Below, piece after piece: positions 8,337 through 18,300 of a stretch of DNA of 64,000 bases. Both the position numbers and the translations under genes were made by a program. The DNA lies in NCBI RefSeq assembly GCF_017874255.1, contig NZ_JAGGLD010000004.1, forward strand, positions 186,001 through 250,000, in the 5' to 3' direction. The stretch is from Paenibacillus shirakamiensis. GTDB lineage: Bacteria > Bacillota > Bacilli > Paenibacillales > Paenibacillaceae. Position 1 is the stretch's first letter. The number at the start of each line of letters is the position of its first letter. The notes under the pieces were generated by a model. The model had not been told where the DNA came from. It made no database searches and worked only from the letters and a program-made list of their open reading frames with translations.

Positions 8337-9632
8337 ATGAAATTAAAGAAATTCACGGTTCTGCTTGCTGCACTGTCTATGGCGATTTCCATGACCGCTT
8401 GTGGTCCTAAAAAATCCGCTGAGGAAACTCCAGCACCTGCTCCAGACACAACAACAGAACAACCAACAGCAGACAAAACAGAAATTAAACCTGAAGATGG
8501 AGCTACCTTGGTCATTTGGGAAAGTAAAGATGAAAGAGCCTTCACAGATGAAATTGCTAAGCAATTCACTGAAAAATATAAAGTGCCTGTAAAGATTGAA
8601 GAAGTAAAACCAGATGAGCAAGTGACAAAACTTACTCAAGATGGACCTACAGGTCTCGGTGCCGATGTGGTTATTTTCCCACATGATAACTTGGGAAGAG
8701 CAGCGAGCGCACAATTGTTACTGCCTAACGATATATTTGCTGATGAGACCAAAAAGAACAATACGGACGCTTCTGTGCAAGGGGTTACGTACAATAATGA
8801 ACTTTATGGATATCCAAGAGCCGCAGAAACGTATGCGCTTTATTATAATAAGTCTCTTGTAAAAGAAGCACCTAAGTCTTTTGATGATGTGATCGCTTTT
8901 GGCAAGACCTTCACAGATAAGGCGAAGAAGAAATACGGCATCATGTGGGAAACAGGTAATATGTACTTCAACTATCCATTCATCGCTACTACAGGTGGAT
9001 ATATCTATGGTAAGAACGGTACAGACAAATCCGATATCGGAATCAACAATGCAGGTGCGATTGAAGGCCTGAAAGCATACCAAAGTTTGAAAGAAATTCT
9101 ACCTGTGAAGAGCGGCGACATTACGCCTGACATCAAACGTAGCTTGTTCAACTCCGGTGACGTAGCAATGGATATTACAGGACCCTGGGAATTGAATGCT
9201 TACAAGCAAGGTTTGGGTGACAAACTCGGCATCGCTCCGATCCCAACGATTGGTGGTAAAGCAGCTATTTCCTTCTCCGGTATCAAAGCTTGGTACGTAA
9301 ATGCGTACACTAAATATCCGAATGCATCCAAGTTGTTCGCAGAATTCGCTTCTTCTAAAGATGCTCAACTTCTGTTGAACTCTAAAGTAGGTTCCGTACC
9401 GACGAACAAAGAAGCGCTTGAAAGCGATCAAATTAAGAACGATCCATTCGTGTCTGCCTTCGCTGCACAAACGGTGAACTCCGTGCCTATGCCTTCGATC
9501 CCTGAAATGGGTAACGTATGGGCTCCTGTAAATGCGGCGCTTCCAGAAATTTGGGATAACAACAAAGATCCTAAAGAAGCAATGGACAAAGCAGCCAAAC
9601 AAATCGCAGATTTGAACAACGGCGCGAAATAA
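8337..9632 (+). CDS. mdxE: Maltodextrin ABC transporter, substrate-binding lipoprotein
   Basis: 431 residues from ATG 8337, which has GGGAGGG 6 nt upstream; an earlier in-frame ATG at 8286 lacks a ribosome site and would disrupt the signal peptide. MKLKKFTVLLAALS leads to a lipobox MTAC with a lipid-modified cysteine, then a low-complexity Ala/Pro/Thr/Gln linker. The extracytoplasmic solute-binding family 1 domain follows (LVIWESKDERAFTDEI, DVVIFPHDNLG, GDVAMDITGPWELNAY). It captures maltodextrins at the outer face of the membrane for MdxF/MdxG. It leads the operon and is followed by mdxF after 120 bases. The energising ATPase (MsmX-type) is not in the window, which is usual because it is shared between importers. 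Confidence 0.92.
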   Translation: MKLKKFTVLLAALSMAISMTACGPKKSAEETPAPAPDTTTEQPTADKTEIKPEDGATLVIWESKDERAFTDEIAKQFTEKYKVPVKIEEVKPDEQVTKLTQDGPTGLGADVVIFPHDNLGRAASAQLLLPNDIFADETKKNNTDASVQGVTYNNELYGYPRAAETYALYYNKSLVKEAPKSFDDVIAFGKTFTDKAKKKYGIMWETGNMYFNYPFIATTGGYIYGKNGTDKSDIGINNAGAIEGLKAYQSLKEILPVKSGDITPDIKRSLFNSGDVAMDITGPWELNAYKQGLGDKLGIAPIPTIGGKAAISFSGIKAWYVNAYTKYPNASKLFAEFASSKDAQLLLNSKVGSVPTNKEALESDQIKNDPFVSAFAAQTVNSVPMPSIPEMGNVWAPVNAALPEIWDNNKDPKEAMDKAAKQIADLNNGAK

Positions 9633-9752
9633 AGATCAGTCATTCACACAGGGAATTGGATAGTAGACTACATCAGGGAATTTTAAAGACGACCCGCTGC
9701 TAAGCTGCTGCGGGTCATTCCCCGATCTACCGGAGAGGAGAACATCAGACTG

Positions 9753-11066
9753 ATGCGTCAACAACGTACAATCGCCAGCGTTTTATCCATCGTAGGTATG
9801 GGTCTAGGACAAATATATAACCGCCAATATATTAAGGGGATTCTTTTTCTTATCGTAGATATATTGGGCCTTACTTACTTCATTAGTAGTCTCGGAAATG
9901 CAATATGGGGTATCACCACCTTGGGAGACAGAGCCAATCATCTTGTCAAAGTGAATGGTGTATCCAAAATGGTCGCAGGCGATCATTCAATCATCATTAT
10001 GATTCAGAGTTTAATTATTTTGCTAGCTCTAGTTGCTTTTGTTATCGCTTATATTTTCAATATCAAAGATGCTTACCAGACCGGGAAATTAAGAGAGTCC
10101 GGCGTCAAAGCCAACAACTTCTCACAATCGGTTCGATATATTTTGGATTACAAATTTGCTCAAACCTTGTTACTCATTCCTGCAATTGGCATTCTCTGCT
10201 TCACCATCATGCCGATCGTCTTCATGATCATGTTGTCTTTCACGAACTATGCGGCTCCTGACCATATTCCGCCAGGGAAATTAGTAGATTGGGTAGGCTT
10301 CGAAACTTTCCGTAACTTAGTGACACTCAAATCCTGGAGTCATACGTTCTATGGTGTATTAACTTGGACCATCGTATGGGCTATCCTTTCCACGGTGACA
10401 ACGTATTTTGGAGGTATGCTTGTTGCCCTGCTGATTAATCAAAAGGGAATTAAGTTCAAAGGTCTATGGAGAACGCTGCTCATCGTACCTTACGCAATTC
10501 CTCAGTTGATCTCCTTGCTAGTTATGCGTAACTTGTTCAACGGTCAATTCGGCCCAATTAACCAGTACCTTGGATATTTCGGTCTGGGATCTCTGCCTTG
10601 GCTAACTGATCCGACTTGGGCTAGGGTTACAGTCATTGTGGTCAATATGTGGGTAGGTATTCCGGTATCGATGCTTCTGATTCTAGGTGTCTTGACTACC
10701 ATCCCGCGCGATATGTATGAAGCGGCTGAAGTGGATGGAGCTACCGCCTATCAGAAATTTAGAATTGTTACCTTACCGATGATTTTATTCACTACAGCCC
10801 CTACATTAATCATGCAATTTGCAGGAAATATCAATAACTTTAATGCGATTTTCCTGTTGACCGGAGGCAGTCCGGTAGTCGGGGATTATCAGTATGCAGG
10901 CGCGACAGACTTGCTCGTGACTTGGCTCTATAAGCTGACGCTTGATCAGAATAAGAATAATATGGCTTCCGCCGTGGGTATTATTATCTTTATCATTGTG
11001 GCTACCTTCTCGATCTACAACTATCGCCGGACGAAATCATTCAAAGAGGAGGATATGATCCAATGA
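9753..11066 (+). CDS. mdxF: Maltodextrin ABC transporter permease MdxF
   Basis: 437 residues. An extra N-terminal hydrophobic unit (about 1-125, with MGLGQIYNRQYIKG) precedes the standard BPD_transp_1 permease core. The cytoplasmic EAA loop is EAAEVDGATAYQKFRIVTLP, which docks the ATPase. It forms the membrane channel with MdxG. The ATG at 9753 follows GGAGAGGAG. Its last four bases (ATGA) overlap the mdxG start, showing translational coupling. Confidence 0.92.
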   Translation: MRQQRTIASVLSIVGMGLGQIYNRQYIKGILFLIVDILGLTYFISSLGNAIWGITTLGDRANHLVKVNGVSKMVAGDHSIIIMIQSLIILLALVAFVIAYIFNIKDAYQTGKLRESGVKANNFSQSVRYILDYKFAQTLLLIPAIGILCFTIMPIVFMIMLSFTNYAAPDHIPPGKLVDWVGFETFRNLVTLKSWSHTFYGVLTWTIVWAILSTVTTYFGGMLVALLINQKGIKFKGLWRTLLIVPYAIPQLISLLVMRNLFNGQFGPINQYLGYFGLGSLPWLTDPTWARVTVIVVNMWVGIPVSMLLILGVLTTIPRDMYEAAEVDGATAYQKFRIVTLPMILFTTAPTLIMQFAGNINNFNAIFLLTGGSPVVGDYQYAGATDLLVTWLYKLTLDQNKNNMASAVGIIIFIIVATFSIYNYRRTKSFKEEDMIQ

Positions 11067-11908
11067 TCGGACTCAAAACAGCAAATAAATTACGTCTTGC
11101 CGCCAGTTATCTGGTGCTTGTGATCTTATCTATCTGTGCTCTTTATCCGGCGTTGTGGGTTGTAATTGCTTCCTTTAGGCCTGGTAAGTCACTATATAGT
11201 AAGACGCTTCTCCCTGATCACTTTACGCTGGACCATTACCGCGAATTGTTCACTTCCAAGACGTTTATGTTTGGAACTTGGTATATGAACACACTGAAAA
11301 TTGCTACGTTATCTATGATTATTGGGGTAACGCTTACGCTCTTAACGAGTTATGCAGTATCACGTTTCCGTTTCAAGCTCCGGAAGACCACGCTGTCTAC
11401 GATATTGGTACTGGGGATGTTCCCTGGCTTCATGAGTATGATTGCCATCTTCCTGTTGCTTAAAGAATTCAATTTGCTGGATACTCATATGGCCTTAATT
11501 ATTGTATATGCTGCGGGGGCACCACTGGGTGGAACGCTCATTGCAAAAGGATTCTTCGATTCTATACCACGCTCTCTCGATGAAGCAGCCCGAATAGATG
11601 GGGCGACGAACTTTACCATATTTACAAGAATTATCATCCCATTGTCTCGCCCAATGCTTACGTATTTGGCATTGACGCAGTTCGTAGGACCGTGGGTAGA
11701 CTTTATCTTCGCCCGTCTAATCTTGCGTACCAAGGAGAACTGGACGCTTGCCGTAGGACTATGGGATATTGTCTCCACTTCTCAGAACAGTAACTTTACC
11801 TTGTTTGCAGCGGCATCTGTATTTATCGCGATTCCAATCATTATCCTATTCATCTTCTTGCAACGACTTCTCGTTGATGGACTTACCTCGGGCGCAAGCA
11901 AAGGATAA
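11063..11908 (+). CDS. mdxG: Maltodextrin ABC transporter permease MdxG
   Basis: 281 residues with six predicted membrane segments, standard for MalG. The EAA loop is DEAARIDGATNFTIFTRIIIPL, of which the DEAARIDGA part contacts the ATPase. The C terminus (LVDGLTSGASKG) matches MalG proteins that reach into the ATPase dimer. The start overlaps mdxF by 4 bases. A terminator at 12002 ends the operon. Confidence 0.92.
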   Translation: MIGLKTANKLRLAASYLVLVILSICALYPALWVVIASFRPGKSLYSKTLLPDHFTLDHYRELFTSKTFMFGTWYMNTLKIATLSMIIGVTLTLLTSYAVSRFRFKLRKTTLSTILVLGMFPGFMSMIAIFLLLKEFNLLDTHMALIIVYAAGAPLGGTLIAKGFFDSIPRSLDEAARIDGATNFTIFTRIIIPLSRPMLTYLALTQFVGPWVDFIFARLILRTKENWTLAVGLWDIVSTSQNSNFTLFAAASVFIAIPIIILFIFLQRLLVDGLTSGASKG

Positions 11909-12001
11909 AAGTTATCCCCAAATGGAATGTGGTCATAACAAACATCATATCAACTTCGCAAGAATGAACTAGCTATAAAAGATACGTTCAGCTGCACCTA
12001 A

Positions 12002-12035
12002 AGCCCGATCTCTAGAGAAGAGACCGGGTTTTTTA
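12002..12035 (+). terminator. Terminator of mdxEFG
   Basis: GCCCGATCTCT pairs with AGAGACCGGGTT (one bulge) and is followed by TTTTTATTT, about 95 bases after mdxG. Confidence 0.85.
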
Positions 12036-12210
12036 TTTGCATTAGGTACGGCTACCTTTAATTATCCTGCATAAGTAAATATCAGAACTGTACTTAGGTT
12101 ATTCCATGGATAGAGTGGGATTACTCATTGCTGTAGACCTATCTAGCGAATATAATAAAAGAGAGAAATAGGTATATTTTAGCAGATACATAGGTCCTAA
12201 GATGAGGTGA

Positions 12211-12804
12211 ATGTTCAATTTGGTACAAGGAAAAGATCATGAACAAGGGTTCTCACTAGTAGAATTATTGGCGGCTATTACTATATTGTCGATTGTGTCC
12301 TTGGTTCTGACCGCTTATTTTACGAATGCACTCTCGTATTCCAAGCAGAATCAGAATAAGACGATTATGGTTAATCTGGGGCGGAACGCTTTGTCATTTA
12401 TGGAGAAGATGGAATTCGATGCGCTGTCGGACTATTTTATTAATCAGAATCATACGAGCATAAGTCCGAGTGGATGTGTAAGAACAGGCAATCAGCTAGA
12501 TTGTACAACGTATAATCAATTGTTGAATATATCCAACCCTGCCGTCCTTCCCGCAATATTGCAACCCGAGATTAATGGCATTACTTATGAAGTTACAATT
12601 GAATATCAATCTCAGCTTAAGGATGAACTAGATCCTACTAAAGATCCTACTAAAGATCCTACTAAAGTTCCCACTTTAGATCCTACGAAGGCAGCCAAGT
12701 ATTTGCTTCCGGTGCAAGTGAAGGTGGTAGGACAGGGAAATAAGGCCAGCAAAGGAAATGAGACGATAGTGGAGGGTTATATTACAGATGAGCGGATTCG
12801 TTAA
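12211..12804 (+). CDS. Type IV prepilin-like protein with DPTK repeats
   Basis: 197 residues from ATG 12211; the TTG at 12220 is an alternative that gives better spacing (9 nt) from GAGGTGA, which otherwise touches the ATG. A short basic leader ends at G in EQGFSLVELLAAITILSIV, the class III prepilin cleavage and methylation motif, with Glu at mature position 5 and one hydrophobic helix. The soluble part has two cysteines (GCVRTGNQLDC) and, near the C terminus, an in-frame 12-base repeat array encoding DPTKDPTKDPTKVPTLDPTK. It overlaps the next prepilin gene by 17 bases. Likely a minor pilin cut by the prepilin peptidase encoded at 23.7 kb. The exact role is unknown. Confidence 0.85.
   Translation: MFNLVQGKDHEQGFSLVELLAAITILSIVSLVLTAYFTNALSYSKQNQNKTIMVNLGRNALSFMEKMEFDALSDYFINQNHTSISPSGCVRTGNQLDCTTYNQLLNISNPAVLPAILQPEINGITYEVTIEYQSQLKDELDPTKDPTKDPTKVPTLDPTKAAKYLLPVQVKVVGQGNKASKGNETIVEGYITDERIR
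12631..12690 (+). repeat. Five 12-base in-frame repeats
   Basis: Three perfect GATCCTACTAAA units (12631-12666) are followed by two diverged ones (GTTCCCACTTTA, GATCCTACGAAG). They encode the DPTK motifs of the minor pilin. Copy-number change would lengthen the protein without shifting frame. Confidence 0.9.
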
Positions 12805-13402
12805 GCGTCGGATGAAGGAAGAGGGATTTACGCTCATTGAATTGATTGCCGTTCTTTCATTATTTGGATTGGTATTGGGTTTAATATATTCCGTGTTGAT
12901 GTTTGGATTTAAAAGTTATACCCAGATTCATGTAGAGAACGCCCTTCGGGATGAGGCGGATATTGTGATGTCTTCCGTGATAACGGAATTATATACATTT
13001 GGTCCTGATCGGATTAGTAGCCCTGGCAAGGATAGTCAGACTCTGATTTTGGAAAAGGAAGTGCAAGGGTCAGGCTTGGCAACTGAGGTGAAGAAACGCG
13101 AGATTAAGCTGCAACATGGCGCGGTTTATATTCGCGATCTGGCATCAACTTCGGGCAGTCTTGGTTCTGGGGCTGGATTTAATGATCCCATTGAAGTCGG
13201 GAAAGTAAGTATAGCTTCCACATTAATAGAGCGTGATCCAAGTCAATCCGGCATACACGGCTCATCCTTGTTACTTGATAGCTGTGAGTCCGCGTTGCCT
13301 TGTTCAAGAAGAAGCGGCCTGCTAACGATTCAATTGGTGCTCCAGCAAGAGAGCGGCGGCAAGCCTTATCAGCTTGAAGTGAAGAGCAAATTTGGTTTTT
13401 GA
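12788..13402 (+). CDS. Type IV prepilin-like protein (minor pilin)
   Basis: 204 residues. The leader KRRMKEEG is followed by FTLIELIAVLSLFGLVLGLI: a class III prepilin processing site with Glu5 and a membrane helix. The rest is a beta-rich pseudopilin-like domain with two cysteines (LDSCESALPCSRR). It overlaps the upstream prepilin gene and is followed after 16 bases by the PilX-like gene, so the three probably are one transcript that makes a tip or priming complex. Similar in size and place to ComGF/PilW-type minor pilins, but not assignable to one by reading. Confidence 0.82.
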   Translation: MSGFVKRRMKEEGFTLIELIAVLSLFGLVLGLIYSVLMFGFKSYTQIHVENALRDEADIVMSSVITELYTFGPDRISSPGKDSQTLILEKEVQGSGLATEVKKREIKLQHGAVYIRDLASTSGSLGSGAGFNDPIEVGKVSIASTLIERDPSQSGIHGSSLLLDSCESALPCSRRSGLLTIQLVLQQESGGKPYQLEVKSKFGF

Positions 13403-13418
13403 AGATAGGGGGCTGAAC

Positions 13419-15209
13419 ATGAAGCGAATGCAAGAAGAGAGCGGGTCTGCACTGGTGATGGTACTATTTGTAGTGCTCATGCTGACGATCTTAGGTATGG
13501 CGGTACTTAGCGCTTCCATTGGAGGGGCCCAACGAGCCGAGACTCGTGAGAACGATGTGCAGAGCCTACATTTAGCTCAGAAAACGGTAGATGAAGCGGC
13601 GGCTGCCATTGGCGCAGGTCTAGCGGGAAAGGAAGATATTAGTCCCAAAGAGCTGGAAGTCACATTACGAAATGTTGTAACACAAATTCGTCAACAAGGC
13701 AAAAAAGTGACCACGGGCTTCAATGTGAATGGGATCTCCAGTGCAAAAGGAGAAATTGTAGATATAACTTATAACAACATGACCGTTAATGCTAACGATC
13801 ATTCTATACTGTACCATCTAACGATAACTGTGAAGGCAACAGTCAATGGCGTGCTTCGCAAGCTCAAACAGGATGTTACGATTGATACCTTTCCAGATTT
13901 CTTGAAATATGCGATAGGCTCTGAGAGTAACCTAATCATCAATGGAGCGGCTCAAATTCAAGGCAATGTGTATGCAGGGCAGAAGCTGTTACTTAACGAT
14001 TATGCTTATTACAAATACAATAAGCAGGAGCGCGAGAAAAATACCGTATTCCCTACTCTAGCCCATGGAAGCTTGCTGAACGTCTCTTCCATACATGATA
14101 TTCAGTATCAAGAAGGCAATCGGCGGCTGGGATCTAACTACATTCCCTTAACAGAAAATACTTGGCCGACAATGTACCCAACACTGCTGCACAGTACAGA
14201 CTCGGAACTGCTTCAGATTAAAGATAAGAAAAAATTTGTTTCTATTAATTTAGATGAATCAATTCTAGACAAATTGACAGAAGCTCTAGGTACGGAGAAC
14301 GGGCGGGATCAGATACGTAACAACATTGGCCATCTTGGAAGTTACCTTTTGCAGGACCCAACAGCAGCGACTAAGTTTCTGGGTTTAAGACTTCCAGAGA
14401 AACCAACTGCACCTGATTTTCCAACCGATGACAATGCAAAGGTAACTCAAGATTATGATAAGGTAGTAAAGGATTATGATAAGGCATTAAAGGAGTATAA
14501 TGAAAAATTAGCTATTTATAACAAAGGTCTAGACGAGTTAAATCGGAATCTGATGAATATGAATCAATCTGCCGTATTTGAAAATGGGATGACGATCGAT
14601 GGGGATACGCTGAAAGAAGGGCTACGCTATACGGAAGAAGCAAAGAGAAACGGACGCTGGTTAGTGGTGGATGGGGATCTTACCATTGATAATTATAAGT
14701 CTCAACCATTGCAGATTCGGGGGAATGTATTGGTTACTGGGAAAGTGATAATTCGTGGACAGGTGGCTTTTGATTCCACAATGTTTGTGATGGGGAAGAC
14801 AACGATTGAGGATGCCACAATTACAGGGTTAAATCAGAAAGAGCTTGTACTGATCTCTAAAGGTAAGATTTTAGTGAATCGATATGATGCCTTTCAAAAT
14901 GCTTCACCTGCTTCGCTCAGAGCCTTTTTTTATACAGAAGACACAGCGGAGTTGTACGGTGTAGGTTCGGCCTTCTTGCTTAATGGAGGATTCTTCTCTA
15001 AAGGGGACTTAACGATTCATGCTGTACTCGGCTCTGCGACTGGCAATGGATCGACGATAGATTTTAGTCCTCAGACGGAAGGCACGTCACTCAAGCGGTT
15101 CGAAGTTAAGTATAACGAACAAGTATTTGAAGATCAGAATACGAGTTTGCCAAGAGTGCGGCAGGTTAATATTAGCATGGGAGCTTTACAGCTTATGCCG
15201 CAGGACTGA
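13419..15209 (+). CDS. PilX-like pilus-associated protein
   Basis: 596 residues from ATG 13419, preceded by AGGGGG; an in-frame start at 13392 would overlap the previous gene and lacks a ribosome site. The N terminus (ESGSALVMVLFVVLMLTILG) resembles PilX/PilV-associated proteins: a membrane helix without a canonical GFxxxE site. The middle carries a charged helical repeat (KVTQDYDKVVKDYDKALKEY...), likely coiled coil. The C-terminal third has serial short beta repeats (LTIDNYKSQPLQIRGNVLV, VMGKTTIEDATITG, VLISKGKILVN) suggesting a beta-solenoid. It is probably secreted with or anchored to the pilus. The function is inferred from position and the N terminus only. Confidence 0.7.
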   Translation: MKRMQEESGSALVMVLFVVLMLTILGMAVLSASIGGAQRAETRENDVQSLHLAQKTVDEAAAAIGAGLAGKEDISPKELEVTLRNVVTQIRQQGKKVTTGFNVNGISSAKGEIVDITYNNMTVNANDHSILYHLTITVKATVNGVLRKLKQDVTIDTFPDFLKYAIGSESNLIINGAAQIQGNVYAGQKLLLNDYAYYKYNKQEREKNTVFPTLAHGSLLNVSSIHDIQYQEGNRRLGSNYIPLTENTWPTMYPTLLHSTDSELLQIKDKKKFVSINLDESILDKLTEALGTENGRDQIRNNIGHLGSYLLQDPTAATKFLGLRLPEKPTAPDFPTDDNAKVTQDYDKVVKDYDKALKEYNEKLAIYNKGLDELNRNLMNMNQSAVFENGMTIDGDTLKEGLRYTEEAKRNGRWLVVDGDLTIDNYKSQPLQIRGNVLVTGKVIIRGQVAFDSTMFVMGKTTIEDATITGLNQKELVLISKGKILVNRYDAFQNASPASLRAFFYTEDTAELYGVGSAFLLNGGFFSKGDLTIHAVLGSATGNGSTIDFSPQTEGTSLKRFEVKYNEQVFEDQNTSLPRVRQVNISMGALQLMPQD

Positions 15210-15247
15210 TTTGCACAATTGTACTTTTATGCGTCTACTTCTATATA

Positions 15248-15290
15248 GAACAACCCACAGCCATCTAGCTGTGGGTTGTTTGTCTTTTGT
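15248..15290 (+). terminator. Terminator between convergent pilX-like and DUF5057 genes
   Basis: AACAACCCACAGC pairs perfectly with GCTGTGGGTTGTT around a short loop, followed by TGTCTTTT. The dyad may also slow leftward transcription, although the T tract on that side is weak. Confidence 0.85.
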
Positions 15291-15306
15291 AATTTAGGAC
15301 TGTCGA

Positions 15307-18300
15307 TTAATAGCGGTCATCTGTTTCTTTGGAATCAACTTTCACCACTATAGTAGCAGTGATGTTAGGGTGGTCTTTAAGGGTTACGGTCACTGCGGTT
15401 ATTCCACGTTGCCCAGCGATAATAACCCCACTAGTAGGATTTAGAATTTTAACAATAGTACTGTCCTTAGAGGTCCATATTAATTGATTTCGTACAGTGT
15501 CCTTAAGTCCGAATGGCCTTAGATCATTTAATAAATGATACTCTGGAGAGCCTTCTTGCAGGGTCATACTAAGTGGGAGCTGAAGAAGAAGACGTATATC
15601 TATCAGCTTCTCTACAGTTAGTGTACCCGCAGTTACGCTCACTTTTACCGTGCCTGCATCGTTCCCTGTTAGTACAGCCGTCTCATTAGAGGTTGTGATG
15701 GAAGCAAGGGTAGTAGGTGTCCCATCAACATTGGTGACTTTCCAAGTAAAAGGGGTCTGATCTGCATCCAAAGGCAAGAATGTTGCTTTTAGATCGATCT
15801 GATTTCCTAATTGGACCTCGCTTGAACCCTCAAGAGCTATACTCGTCATAGGGTTGGATACGTTAATTTCATAGGATGCATTATACGTATATTTCTGATG
15901 TGTAACCTGACTCTCCGTTTGAGCTACAAGTCCAATAACGGCTTTTCCAGAGGCAATTCCTTTGATGTTCGTATTCCACTGATTCTGTGGATCAGATAGT
16001 TGCACAAAGTTAGCACCTTCTAAAACAGTCCATTTCAACGAGGTTATATTTTGCCCATCCAAAATAAGTGAACTATTGAGCGAGATCGTCTGATTTTTAT
16101 AGACGTTATGAGGACCCGTAATAATCAGTTCGGGTCGGATGACAGTGATTTGCGACGTTGCGGTTAGATTGCTTCCATCTATAGACTTAGCCGTTATGAC
16201 AGCTTTTCCTACGGCATGAGTTTCAATGATACCATTTTCATTCACACTGACGATTTCAGGATTGCTACTTGTCCATGTATAAGTTAAGAGGCTAGCATCA
16301 TTAGGTTCGTAACGTGGTATTAATCTGGTTTTATCTCCTGTGATAAGTGTATAGTCATCTAACGTCAGCTTGGTAAGTTTGGTCACCGCTTCAAAAACAT
16401 AGGTAGGAAATTGCAGTGATTTTGTAGTTGAATTACCGATATCAATAAAAGTAAGATTTGAATTTCTTAACGTATAGATTCCATTTTGGGTTGGTTTGAC
16501 AGCGATATCGAATGAAATCGGATCAGCCACATAGGTTAGTCGGTCTGCCGAGAGTCTATAGACGATAGAATTTAAATTCCCCGAAATCGTATAACCTGCA
16601 CCTAGAGATCCACTTTTTTGAAAGTTTGCTGCAGAACTATTAACAGGAAGAGTTATTATCTCAAGGTTAGTAGGAAGTGTCTCGCTGAATTGTACATTTT
16701 TAATCGTAATTTGATCATTGTCCTTCACCTTAAAGTAAGCTATAGGTTTAGGGGTTACCGTATAATGCATAGTCACCGTGTCATTCTTCTCCACTTTGCC
16801 GTTGATTACATTGGCAGAGAGTGTCCGGTTCGTCTGCAGATTCGCCGTGACCTTAACGATTTTAATAGGAACAGTGACTTTAGATTCAGCTCCTTGACGG
16901 TCACGAGCAACAATTTGGATAGACATATCTCCGCCTTCAGGAAGGGGATTGTCAAATGTCATATTAATAACACTGCCAGATTGTACACTTCTTTCGGGAA
17001 GCATCGTCGTCTCTTTGCCGTTGATGATGAACTTAAAGCCTGTTGTAACATTACGGTCTTTTAGATCTAAGTCGTTGGCAGTATAGCTTACAAGCAATTT
17101 TTGATAAGAAGGAATGACATCAGTTGCTAAAGGCGCATGAACTGTTATCGTAGGTGCATGGTTAGAACCAATGAATGCACGGTACATCGTATTCACGAAT
17201 AGTCGTTGTTCCCAATCGGGGAAATTTGAATTTGTATGCCCTGTACCTGAATACGTCACATTCCCTTTCGAATACGTATAAAAATGATTCCAGCTATCTT
17301 CTTCATCCCTTTTTCCACCAGTGATATTATACCAGGGCACAATGGTAGGATCCTCTAAGTCCAGCGTGAAATACTGGTTATGTGTCAGATTAATAAGTGG
17401 CCTCTCATTCGTTCCAGTTGAGAGACCTTTAGTAAGATAAAATGGATATTGTGTAAGTAATCCATCATTAACATTGGTGGTCGAGGTTGATTTGTTCGGG
17501 GCACTTAGACCCAGGTTTGTCATGGGTGCAATCTGCCCTGTATCCTGCTGGAAATTATCAACCCAAAGTTTCCAATACTTATTACTCGTATCTGCTTCGT
17601 CTCTGAAAATCGTATCATGGGTGAACATGACCCCTTGTCCCGTAGATATGAAGTTGTGAACGGCCTGAGCGGATTCTGCCGTAAGAGAAGCAAATTGATT
17701 GTATTCGTCCCGGAAACCAAAGACGATCATATCGTATTTACCGTTAAGGTCTTTATAACCCGTAGTAACAAATTCACTGGATTGCATGACAGACAGGTTA
17801 ATTTTGTAATCGTCGGAATCACTGCCTAAATAGGCAGCGTTCATATTGTTTCCCTTCAATAAGGAGCTATTTTCACCTCCTGGAAGGATTTGCAGAACAC
17901 GAACTACCGTTTTCTCATCTTTGAAATGAATGGTGCCCGTTTCATAGCTCTTTATCTTGGTTGCTTGATCGACTAGATCCAGGCGCCAGTACAGTAGTCC
18001 TGAATAAGCTTTAGGTAATTCATAACTAATCTCCCCACTTGTCCCCGTAATTGAGGTCGAAGCAACCATTTGATTCTCATCAAACGTAAGTACCTTATCA
18101 ATCCCTAAGTAAAGATTGGATTGAATTAGACGGTCCTTAATATTCTCAATATTGTACACATTAAATTTGAATACTAGCTTGTCTCCTGCAACATAAACTT
18201 TAGTCTGATCGGTCGCATAATCGGTAGGCTTCATATTCTGCCCATTGCTCGCATCTAAATCGATTCTAGGACGAAGTTTCAACAGAGTTATATTGGCATT

